Of a stretch of 64,000 nt of DNA, positions 23,722 through 31,806 are shown in pieces. A program made the translations under genes and the position numbers. The first letter of the stretch is position 1. Each line of letters starts with the position of its first letter. Location of the stretch: assembly GCA_009602735.1 (NCBI GenBank), contig WELA01003775.1, forward strand, positions 549,021-613,020, read 5' to 3'. A model generated the notes under the pieces. It searched no databases. It was not told the DNA's origin and saw nothing but the letters and a program-made list of their open reading frames with translations. The DNA comes from Mesotaenium endlicherianum (lineage: Eukaryota > Streptophyta > Zygnematophyceae > Zygnematales > Mesotaeniaceae).

Positions 23722-23799
23722 GGTGACAGGCTGAAAAGATAGTCAGTAAGGGAGGCTGGTCAAGGTCAGTTTCTTTATTTAAAGCTTTTGCAGTTTAAT

Positions 23800-23834
23800 G
23801 TTGTCGAGGCGACAACAAGTTAAGTTGGAGGGAT
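23800..23834 (+). promoter_or_regulatory. B1 polypurine tract with adjacent hairpin
   Basis: The purine-rich AAGTTGGAGGGAT (23822-23834) abuts the 3' LTR and is the expected plus-strand primer. Just upstream is a perfect 7-bp stem (GTTGTCG 23800-23806 with CGACAAC 23810-23816) with a 3-base loop. Confidence 0.8.
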
Positions 23835-24581
23835 TGTAATGAATCAGTATATTAGTAGATATAATATTCATTTAAAAATAATAGTTAATTTAGTTCAGCC
23901 GGCTGAACTTTAGTTAGTATTCAGTCTGCTGAACTTTAGTTAATAATCAGTCTGCTGGACTTTACATAATTATCAGTTTAATGACTCGGCCAAAAGCAGC
24001 AGGCTGAAGTCAACTTAAGTCAGCTTGCTGACACATTCTTTGACAGCCAGCTGACTTCCGTGCTCGGTAGCAGCGAACTGCCTTGATATGCATCTAAGTA
24101 CCACCTGCTAGATGAATGGCCAGATGACATCCCCATGATGGATGGCTATTCGGGATGATGGGAGATGGCGGTGGATTTGGTTAACCGAGGTCCTACCAAC
24201 GTGGTTAACTCCCGGGTAGGCGGTGCCATCGCACTGACCGTTGAACAGTAAACTCATTCCATGTACATATGCTAGGCATTGCTCTCGAGTTCGGCATTCG
24301 GAAACGAGGCCAACTCTCTTGTACAGCTTACTGAGAGAGATCTGAATCCAAGGCGAGAAGCCATTGATACGCACTGTCTTCTAACCTTGCTTATGTATGA
24401 GTTTACTGATTTGCATTATTGATGCTAGTTTACTCTCATTTGACTGACGAGTATTATTCACTGCTAGTGTGTTGTCCTTTGCCGTTAAACCAGTTAAACG
24501 GAAAATACCATAAAGATTACTTGCTGATATAAAGATCTTTATTAATTGTTAATCGCTTATTTGGTAAGTCGATTCATTTCA
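23835..24581 (+). repeat. B1 3' LTR
   Basis: This 747-bp LTR is 27 bp longer than the 5' LTR. The main reason is an extra tandem copy of a TTCAGTCTGCTGAACTTTAG-type segment near 23920-23950. Its stretch corresponding to 16035-16316 of the 5' LTR is identical, while both flanks diverge. Confidence 0.95.
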
Positions 24582-24614
24582 GTGGGCGAAGGTGGATTAA
24601 CACGGTACCGTGAA

Positions 24615-25101
24615 TGTAGTGAAACAAATAGATAAAGTACTTAGTAAAATAGAATACTTTATCTATTCAAGACAAGAATTCTGAACACAAGTGGTAGCTT
24701 CTTAAAAGAGAGATGACTTCTTGAAAGTTAATATATTTCTGGAATTTGGCACGTACAAGAGTGATTCTGGAATGCCTTTCTATGTTCTCCCTCTTGTTTA
24801 TTCACTTGCTACATAAGTAGTTTCTAGGAAGATGCATGTTGATGTGTTGGCACCCAACACATCCCAAAACTTGCCACCTCTTTCTAGAATAATGTACACA
24901 TGTTGTTCTGATCTAAAAATGGCACATTTGACTTTCGCCACATGGAGTTCTTCCAGGTCCTTCCTCTAACTTCAAAAATGCCTTAGAAGGTTCAAAGGAC
25001 ATGAACTAAGTCACTAGAGTATCTATTCACACTTGAATCCACACAATACTACTCCAAATATATTTGATAACATTAAAATAATAGCAAGCTAATATATTAT
25101 A
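24615..25101 (-). repeat. Solo family-A LTR, left part (split by element A)
   Basis: This is a minus-strand family-A LTR with no attached interior. It begins at TGTAGTGAAAC (24615) and is interrupted at 25101 by element A. Its last 15 bases continue at 31787-31801. The whole LTR (502 bp without the duplicated TTATA) is bounded by gtgaa on both sides (24610-24614 and 31802-31806), the signature of a solo LTR left after LTR-LTR recombination. Confidence 0.93.
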
Positions 25102-25604
25102 TGTAGTGATTTGAGTTATTATACATTAGTTTGCATATATTTTAATGTTTTCAAATATATTTGAAGTAGTATGGTGTGGAGTCAAGTGTGAATAGGTACT
25201 CTAGTAACTTGGTTCATGTCCTTTGAACCTTCCAAGGCATTTTCGAAGTTAGAGGAAAGACCTAGAAGAACTCCATGTGGCAAAAGTCAAATGTGCCATT
25301 TTTAGGTCAAAAGGACATGTGTACATTATTCTAGAAAGAGGTGGCAAGTTTTGGGATGTGTTGGGTGCCAACACATCAACATACACCTTCCTAGAAATTA
25401 CTTATGTAGCAAGTATATAAACAAGAGCTAGAACATAGAAAGACATTCCAGAATCACTCTTGTACTTGCCAAAATCCAGAAATATATTAACTTTCAAGAA
25501 GCCATCTCTCTTTCAAGAAGCTACCACTTGTGTTCAAAGATCCTTGTCTTGAATAGATAAAGTATTCTGTTTTACTAAGTACTTTATCTATCTGTTTCAC
25601 TACA
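25102..25604 (+). repeat. A 5' LTR
   Basis: This is the TG...CA-bounded 503-bp LTR. A clear TATA box (TATATAAA) lies at 25414-25421, so transcription should start about 25-35 bp downstream. The LTR ends with a 12-bp perfect hairpin (25553-25564 with 25580-25591). Confidence 0.97.
25414..25421 (+). promoter_or_regulatory. TATA box of the family-A LTR promoter
   Basis: TATATAAA sits at the same place in each family-A LTR examined (also 31591-31598 and 43144-43151). It marks the likely U3/R boundary just downstream. Confidence 0.75.
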
Positions 25605-25605
25605 G

Positions 25606-25617
25606 TGGTATCGGAGC
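25606..25617 (+). promoter_or_regulatory. A primer-binding site
   Basis: TGGTATCGGAGC starts one base after the LTR-adjacent G. It is the initiator-Met-like variant shared with family B. Confidence 0.88.
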
Positions 25618-25641
25618 TAGGCACTTTGGTAGCACAAGAAG

Positions 25642-26922
25642 ATGGCCGATCCTCAAGACCAACAGCAAGCTTTCGAAGGAAGCCCTTCCTCTCCAAGACA
25701 CCCTCCTCCAGCGCCGATGGGAGAGCCCACTCAAGAAAATCTGCAACAACAAGAAGCACCACAAGGAGGAGCACACCCTCCTCCAGCGTCGATGGGAGAG
25801 CCTACTCAAGGAAATCTGCAACAACAAGAAGCACCACAAGGAGGAGCACCGTCAAATCCCGTGGCAGCCGCTATAGCAAAGTTGACCCCACCACAAGGAG
25901 TTCCCGCAAATGAGTGGGCAGCCTTCCTAATGACCGTCCACAACCAAGTGGGCTTGGCCACCTATGAAGCAACCGTGCAAGCGTCAAGAGAAGCTATGGC
26001 TGCCATGGTTGCCCCTATTGCGAGCAATGCTCAAAATCCAGCCCCGGCTCAAGCGCCTCCACAAGAGCCAACGAGAGCAAGGAAACTCATCAAGCCCGGC
26101 AAACCCGACACTTTCAACCCCGGGAAAGGTGCCAACCTGAATTTATGGCTCTACCAAGTGGAGACGTACCTCGCGTTCCTTGAAGTACCCGAGGAGGACT
26201 ACGTTCCCTTTGCCGTTACCTTACTTAGAGGAGCAGCAACATCATGGTGGCGTAACTATCAAGCGGCTATATATCAAGCTATGGCGCACCCCATGCTCGG
26301 CCAAGAGCCCCCACCATCATATGCAAGATGGGCAGATTTTCGTGAGGCCCTCAAGAAGCAATTCATGCCCATCAATGCGGAGAAGATTGCCCGAGGAAAG
26401 CTCCACCATCTCAAGCAAACGACGTCCGTTCAAGAGTATACATCCAGATTTCACGCCCTCACTCTTGAGATCCCCAACATGTCTCTCGAGGAGAAGATTG
26501 ACCGTTACATCTTTGGCCTCAAACCCAAGGTGGCAAAGGAAGTGGAGTTACGCGACTTGACGGACTTCTCAAAGATCATTGAAGTGGCCCAAAAGGTGGA
26601 TACCTTGGATTTCAAGCACTCCGTGCCTTCATCTTCACGGGTACCGACGACGCGGGTGTACGCAGCCCCTTCCACATCCGAATCTGGACCCACACCCATG
26701 GAAATCGGAGTTATTAAAAGGGACCCCGCGGCTGCCCGGAAGAGTGGAAGACCCTCCAATGACACTTATGATGCAAGAAACCAGCAAGGAGTGAAAGCAA
26801 GACTCTCCCCGGCTGAAAAAGAAGCTCTCATGACGGCTGGACTATGCTTCTATTGCAAGGAAAAGGGCCATCGTGCACTTTCATGCCCCAAAAAGTTGTC
26901 AAAAAACGGACAGCGCCGGTAG
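25642..26922 (+). CDS. gag: A Gag polyprotein
   Basis: The 426-residue structural protein starts [13 protein letters not shown], 37 bases after the LTR. A 75-bp in-frame tandem duplication (25699-25773 and 25774-25848) encodes two copies of a Pro/Gln-rich 25-residue unit that is single in A1 and A2. The middle carries the retrotransposon capsid-like region ([47 protein letters not shown]). A CCHC knuckle, [14 protein letters not shown], lies near the C-terminus. The stop at 26920-26922 is embedded in the stem of the downstream stem-loop, and pol is in the -1 frame. Confidence 0.95.
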   Translation: MADPQDQQQAFEGSPSSPRHPPPAPMGEPTQENLQQQEAPQGGAHPPPASMGEPTQGNLQQQEAPQGGAPSNPVAAAIAKLTPPQGVPANEWAAFLMTVHNQVGLATYEATVQASREAMAAMVAPIASNAQNPAPAQAPPQEPTRARKLIKPGKPDTFNPGKGANLNLWLYQVETYLAFLEVPEEDYVPFAVTLLRGAATSWWRNYQAAIYQAMAHPMLGQEPPPSYARWADFREALKKQFMPINAEKIARGKLHHLKQTTSVQEYTSRFHALTLEIPNMSLEEKIDRYIFGLKPKVAKEVELRDLTDFSKIIEVAQKVDTLDFKHSVPSSSRVPTTRVYAAPSTSESGPTPMEIGVIKRDPAAARKSGRPSNDTYDARNQQGVKARLSPAEKEALMTAGLCFYCKEKGHRALSCPKKLSKNGQRR

Positions 26923-26936
26923 GCCAGGAGCCTACC
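26901..26936 (+). promoter_or_regulatory. Putative -1 ribosomal frameshift signal, A gag/pol
   Basis: The gag codons TCA AAA AAC form the heptamer A AAA AAC (26901-26907), a canonical and typically efficient -1 slippery sequence. After a 10-nt spacer comes a perfect 7-bp stem (GGTAGGC 26918-26924 with GCCTACC 26930-26936) with a 5-nt loop; the gag stop TAG lies in the 5' arm. Slippage at AAC leads into the pol frame (next codon CGG at 26907). The same signal is intact in A2 (44556-44591) and its heptamer is mutated in A1. Confidence 0.82.
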
Positions 26937-29900
26937 ACCCCAAGACCCACTTCACGAGAAGGCAACACGCCAAGTGAGGTGGAGACCCCCGTTGAAGACG
27001 ACGTTCCAGCCCCAATGAGTTTGAGAGGTTACCTTGGAGGAGAGAAGGTCCACATCTTGGTGGATAGCGGAGCTCAAGGCAACTTCATTGCTGCAGATTT
27101 TGCCACCAAGCACGGTATTACTATGCGAACTCTTGACCACGACGAGGAGATTATGATGCCCGATGGATTCTCCTATACTACCCCTTCCAAGAAGACGTAC
27201 CCCTTGGCACTCTCTATCAAGTCCTTCAAGGATAGAGTAGTGTTCTCCCCCATGCAATTGGGCAAGTACGACGTCATCCTAGGGACGCCTTGGTTGACCA
27301 AGCACAACCCCCAAGTTGATTGGAGGACCGGTACTATCAAGATCAAGAATGACATCACTTCAAGAATCTGTATTTTGCGCGCAATCCAGAATATCCAGAC
27401 CCAAGACATCCAGAAGCCGGCACACGAGATACTATTGTCCGCCCTCCAACTCAAGAGACTTGTGAGGAAGGGACACGAGCTTCTTTTGGCCTTGATCACG
27501 CCAAAAGACATCAAGAAAGACATCGAGAGTCAAGAAGGCAGCCCCGTTCCCAAGGAGATACAAGAAGTCTTTGAGGACTACAAAGAAGTGTTCTCCCCGG
27601 AATTGCCCAAGGGCCTACCCCCCAAAAGATTCGTAGACCACAAGATAGAGTTGGAGCCCGGAAGCAAGCCCATCTCTCGGCCTACGTTCAAAATGTCATA
27701 CACGGAGCTAGACGAAGTCAAGAAGCAAATCAAGGAGCTACTGGAGCATGGCTTCATTCGACCTAGCAAGTCGCCATTTGGAGCCCCGGTGCTATTTGTC
27801 AAGAAGAAAGATGGTACCTTGAGGATGTGTGTGGACTATCGCGCCCTCAACAAGATCACCATCAAGAATCGATACCCGCTGCCGCGCATGGATGAGCTCA
27901 TGGACCGGCTGGTTGGAGCCAAGTACTTCACGAAGATTGACTTACGGAGCGGCTACCACCAGATTCGCATCGCAGAACCGGACATAGAGAAGACGGCATT
28001 CAGGACAAGATATGGACATTTTGAGTTCATGGTCCTGCCATTTGGACTCACCAACGCGCCAGCAACTTTCATGACTATGATGAACACCATATTTCAGCCC
28101 ATGTTGGACAGATTTGTGGTGGTATTCATCGATGACATCCTTATCTACAGCAAGACCCTTGAAGAGCATGCGAGACACTTGAAAGAAGTCCTTGAAGTAT
28201 TGAAGCAAAACAAGCTGTTTGCGAAGGAGTCAAAATGCGAGTTTGCCAAACAAGAAGTGGAGTTCCTAGGTCTCCACGTGACTGCTGATGGCATCAAGAT
28301 AGACCCCAAGAAGACCACGGTGGTGGAGGAATGGCCAACCCCCACGACCAAGAAAGAACTCCAGTCATTCTTGGGATTTGCCAATTGGTACAGAAAATTC
28401 ATCCAAGGCTTCTCGCACATAGCAGCCCCCCTGACAGATCTACTCAAGAAGGACAGGCTATATACATGGACCGAGAAAGAGGAAGAGGCATTTCAAGAGT
28501 TAAAGCGAAGATTGACCACATCCCCGGTGCTCACACTCCCAAGTCCAAACCCAGATTGGCCCTTCCACGTCATCACCGATGCATCTTCCTATGCAATAGG
28601 AGCAATCCTGCTTCAAGACCAAGGCAAGGGACTGCAGCCCATCGCCTACGAGTCAAGGAAGCTAAATCCAGCCGAGCAAAATTATACAACCACGGAGCGA
28701 GAGGCATTGGCGATTGTACATGCCTTGAAGGTTTGGCGCTGCTACGTTGAAGGACGCAAAGTACTGGTCACCACGGACCACGAGGCGTTAAAGCACCTCC
28801 AGACGCAGCCGTATCTCTCAAGGAGACAAGCAAGATGGAGCGGATACTTGCAACAATACAACATCACGATTCAGTACCAGCCCGGCAAGACAAACCCGGC
28901 TGACCCCCTCTCAAGACTGCAATTAAATGCAGTGATGGTATCCCTGAAGACAGATCTGGAAGCTCGATTTTCAGCCGCCTATGAAAGAGACCCTTACTAC
29001 AAGAACGGAGAAGCAGCCTTGGACCCATGCAAGAAGCAAGAAGGCAATTATTGGGTGAGGCAAGATACGGGCCAGAGATGTGTTCCTAATGACTTAGACC
29101 TCCGGCTCTTGCTTCTACGAGAAGCACACGACAACCCTCTTGGAGGACACTTTGGAATCCTAAGGACCACGGGCGTTCTAGCTAGGACTTATTGTTGGCC
29201 AGGCATGTCTAAGCAAGTCAAGGAGTACTGCAGGAGCTGTGACACATGCCAAAGAATCAAGCCATCATCGCAAAAGGCGGGAGGACTCCTCCAACCACTA
29301 CCAATCCCCGAAAGACAATGGACGGACATCTCAATGGACCTTATCGTGGACTTGCCCGTGACACCTCGAGGCCATAATGCAATACTCACGGTGGTGGACA
29401 GACTTACCAAGATGGCTCATTTTATTCCCACGACGACTAAGGCTACAGCACCACAACTTGCAAGACTCATCTTTGACAACATCTTCCGACTCCATGGACT
29501 ACCATCAAGAATTGTGTCAGATAGAGATCCAAGATTCACAAGCCATTTCTGGAAAAATCTCTTCAAGAACTTGGGTACATCGCTGGATATGTCTACTGCC
29601 TACCACCCACAATCAGATGGGCAAACCGAGCGTATGAATCGTACCCTAAAGACCTCTCTAAAGGCCTACGTGTCTACCCTCGAGCAAGACTGGGACATGT
29701 ACTTGACCCCCCTCGAGTTTGCCTACAACAACACTACGCAGGCCTCTACCCAAGAGTCCCCATTCTTCCTCAACTATGGCTTCCATCCGACCACGCCACT
29801 GAGCTTCACGGCTGGCCATGATGAAGTACCTGCAGCCACAGATTTTATGGAGACATTAGAAGCAGCCCTTACAGCAGCGAAGAAAGCTCTACAACACGCG

Positions 29901-30509
29901 CAAGATGCTCAAGCAAGAGTGGCGAACAGATCCAGAAGAGAAATTACGTACAGAGTGGGTGACAACGTGTTACTATCATCCAAGAACATTTCCCTGAACA
30001 ACAGGCCTGCCGGCAGCAAGTTCTCTCCCAAGTATTTGGGACCCTTCAAGATTATCCAGCAAGTCAACCCCGTTGCTTTCAAGCTAGAACTTCCCCAGAC
30101 TATGCACATCGACCCCGTATTCCACGCTTCCCTCTTCAAGCCATATGTGCAACCCGACAACAAGTTCCCAGGACGTGTGACAACCCCACCAGCCCCAACA
30201 ATAGTGGATGATCATTTGGAGTACGAAGTGGAAGACATAGTGGCTATGAGAAATTTCAGGAGACAGCAGCAATACTTGATCAAGTGGAAAGGATATCCAG
30301 ATTCGGAGAATAGTTGGGTGGCGGCGCACTACCTTGACAAAGTTCAGAGAAAGTTGAAGCGCTTCCATGCCGCCAACCCCCATCTTGGACCAGCCCCAAG
30401 TCTCTCTACTAGAAGCCCGAAGACTTCAGGGAGGCAGCCTGCCACCATCAAGAAGCAGCAGAAGACCCCTTGGAGGCAGCCTGCAAGAACAAGAAAGAGG
30501 AAAAATTGA
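26907..30509 (+). CDS. pol: A Pol polyprotein (PR-RT-RH-INT-chromodomain)
   Basis: I start it at the frameshift point; an ATG at 26844 in this frame lies inside gag and is probably incidental. Counting residues from 26844, the domains are protease near 74 ([10 protein letters not shown]), RT from about 280 ([20 protein letters not shown]) with FIDDIL near 430, RNase H near 577 ([12 protein letters not shown]), and integrase HHCC at about 759-800 ([15 protein letters not shown]). The D,D,E lie near 831 (SMDLIVD), 892 (SDRDPRF) and 927 (SDGQTE). A GPF-type module ([12 protein letters not shown]) and a chromodomain at about 1126-1168 ([24 protein letters not shown]) follow, then a basic tail. 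No stop or frameshift is visible, so the product should be functional. Confidence 0.95.
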   Translation, partial: RTAPVGQEPTTPRPTSREGNTPSEVETPVEDDVPAPMSLRGYLGGEKVHILVDSGAQGNFIAADFATKHGITMRTLDHDEEIMMPDGFSYTTPSKKTYPLALSIKSFKDRVVFSPMQLGKYDVILGTPWLTKHNPQVDWRTGTIKIKNDITSRICILRAIQNIQTQDIQKPAHEILLSALQLKRLVRKGHELLLALITPKDIKKDIESQEGSPVPKEIQEVFEDYKEVFSPELPKGLPPKRFVDHKIELEPGSKPISRPTFKMSYTELDEVKKQIKELLEHGFIRPSKSPFGAPVLFVKKKDGTLRMCVDYRALNKITIKNRYPLPRMDELMDRLVGAKYFTKIDLRSGYHQIRIAEPDIEKTAFRTRYGHFEFMVLPFGLTNAPATFMTMMNTIFQPMLDRFVVVFIDDILIYSKTLEEHARHLKEVLEVLKQNKLFAKESKCEFAKQEVEFLGLHVTADGIKIDPKKTTVVEEWPTPTTKKELQSFLGFANWYRKFIQGFSHIAAPLTDLLKKDRLYTWTEKEEEAFQELKRRLTTSPVLTLPSPNPDWPFHVITDASSYAIGAILLQDQGKGLQPIAYESRKLNPAEQNYTTTEREALAIVHALKVWRCYVEGRKVLVTTDHEALKHLQTQPYLSRRQARWSGYLQQYNITIQYQPGKTNPADPLSRLQLNAVMVSLKTDLEARFSAAYERDPYYKNGEAALDPCKKQEGNYWVRQDTGQRCVPNDLDLRLLLLREAHDNPLGGHFGILRTTGVLARTYCWPGMSKQVKEYCRSCDTCQRIKPSSQKAGGLLQPLPIPERQWTDISMDLIVDLPVTPRGHNAILTVVDRLTKMAHFIPTTTKATAPQLARLIFDNIFRLHGLPSRIVSDRDPRFTSHFWKNLFKNLGTSLDMSTAYHPQSDGQTERMNRTLKTSLKAYVSTLEQDWDMYLTPLEFAYNNTTQASTQESPFFLNYGFHPTTPLSFTAGHDEVPAATDFMETLEAALTAAKKALQHAQDAQARVANRSRREITYRVGDNVLLSSKNISLNNRPAGSKFSPKYLGPFKIIQQVNPVAFKLELPQTMHIDPVFHASLFKPYVQPDNKFPGRVTTPPAPTIVDDHLEYEVEDIVAMRNFRRQQQYLIKWKGYPDSENSWVAAHYLDKVQRKLKRFHAANPHLGPAPSLSTRSPKTSGRQPATIKKQQKTPWRQPARTRKRKN

Positions 30510-31278
30510 CATTAGACACTCTTCTCTTCTCGCAGTTTCTGGACAGAAAACTAAAACTGCTACTGGTAATAGGTCTCTGCATAATAAATTCTGAAAATTT
30601 ACCTGGCTGTAGTCCATGAGTAGCCGGTCATTTAGAGTCCAAGTTTGCTCAATTTGGAGCACTGGTGAGAGAGATATGATGCTCTAAGTAGAAGGGGGTC
30701 AGGCTGCTGGCATTGTTAGGACAGAATATGCCTTCTGACATTGTGCCTTCCCCTGAACTTGGAATGCTCTGAAACTCAAGACTCTGGTAGAACATCTTAC
30801 AGCGCCCAGTTTGAGACTTAGTTTGCAGAATTTGGAGAAGTATAGAAGGACTTATGATTTTCAGAAGTTTCTGCACAGATTTGGAGGAGTGCCTACTCTC
30901 TCAGCTCTCAACGACACTCCAGAAATGAGAATGCTCTCAAATTTGGTGACCCGGTAGAGTTCTCCGACGCGGTCCGTCTGGCACTCAAATTTTCAGATTT
31001 GGAGCAGGTCTGTGGCCGCTATGAATTTTTGAATTTGTGGCAGATTTTGGGCCAACTTGTACTATTTTCTTTATCATTACGAAGTAGGCTAGCCAATAAG
31101 GTCACACCACCTACGACATTGCCTAGTCTACCTTACATGTGTAGCACCTGACTTGGCGCCTTTGACTAGTCCTCTTTACATGTGTGGCATCTGACTTGAA
31201 ACTGTTGACTAGTTTGCTCCACATGTGTAAGACCTGACTTGACGCGCCGAGACGTCGCTTTTTCTATGGGGGGGGTGA
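30510..31278 (+). other. A 3' untranslated region with 43-bp triplicate and PPT
   Basis: About 770 bp of noncoding element sequence are conserved in A1 and A2. Three copies of an imperfect repeat with ACATGTGT cores lie exactly 43 bp apart (31135, 31178, 31221). A G-rich polypurine tract (about 31266-31278) abuts the 3' LTR. Confidence 0.85.
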
Positions 31279-31781
31279 TGTAGTGATTTGAGTTATTATA
31301 CATTAGTTTGCATATATTTTAATGTTTTCAAATATATTTGGAGTAGTATTGTGTGGAGTCAAGTGTGAATAGGTACTCTAGTAACTTGGTTCATGTCCTT
31401 TGAACCTTCCAAGGCATTTTCGAAGTTAGAGGAAAGACCTAGAAGAACTCCATGTGGCAAAAGTCAGATGTGCCATTTTTAGGTCAAAAGGACATGTGTA
31501 CATTATTCTAGAAAGAGGTGGCAAGTTTTGGGATGTGTTGGGTGCCAACACATCAACATACACCTTCCTAGAAATTACTTATGTAGCAAGTATATAAACA
31601 AGAGCTAGAACATAGAAAGACATTCCAGAATCACTCTTGTACTTGCCAAAATCCAGAAATATATTAACTTTCAAGAAGCCATCTCTCTTTCAAGAAGCTA
31701 CCACTTGTGTTCAAAGATCCTTGTCTTGAATAGATAAAGTATTCTGTTTTACTAAGTACTTTATCTATCTGTTTCACTACA
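31279..31781 (+). repeat. A 3' LTR
   Basis: This 503-bp LTR is nearly identical to the 5' LTR. The three substitutions I see all lie in the first 200 bp. Confidence 0.97.
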
Positions 31782-31786
31782 TTATA

Positions 31787-31801
31787 ACTCAAATCACTAC
31801 A
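31787..31801 (-). repeat. Solo family-A LTR, right part
   Basis: These fifteen bases (ACTCAAATCACTACA) complete the solo LTR that begins at 24615. They are followed by gtgaa (31802-31806), the partner of the duplication at 24610-24614. Confidence 0.9.
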
Positions 31802-31806
31802 GTGAA

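Larger units (their letters stand above)
15760..24581 (+). mobile_element. Chromovirus B1 (Ty3/gypsy) with a third ORF
   Basis: The element is 8,822 bp and coding-intact: 5' LTR (15760-16479), PBS, gag, pol with chromodomain, an extra ORF of about 558 codons, PPT and 3' LTR (23835-24581). LTR ends are TG...CA. The five bases outside each end (ggtag on the left, gtggg on the right) do not match. The two LTRs differ in length by 27 bp and diverge strongly in their first 270 bp, so the copy may be a recombinant. Family member B2 (41605-63449) shares LTR, gag and pol, but no ORF3 is visible in it. Confidence 0.95.
25102..31781 (+). mobile_element. Chromovirus A (Ty3/gypsy), intact and young
   Basis: The element is 6,680 bp with 503-bp LTRs at 25102-25604 and 31279-31781 and a perfect 5-bp target duplication ttata (25097-25101 and 31782-31786). 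By eye the LTRs differ at three positions, about 0.6 percent, so insertion is recent. Gag and pol are both open and joined by a probable -1 frameshift site. PBS and PPT are present. It inserted into a pre-existing solo LTR of its own family in the opposite orientation. A1 and A2 are older relatives. Confidence 0.97.

Noticed and set aside
24582-24614. 33 bp between B1 and the solo LTR as a coding exon fragment
   Set aside because: It can be read open into the sequence after 31802 in one frame, but it is too short and matches nothing recognisable.
26844-26906. ATG at 26844 as the true start of A pol
   Set aside because: It lies inside the gag zinc-knuckle coding sequence. Frameshifting at 26901-26907 explains pol expression better.
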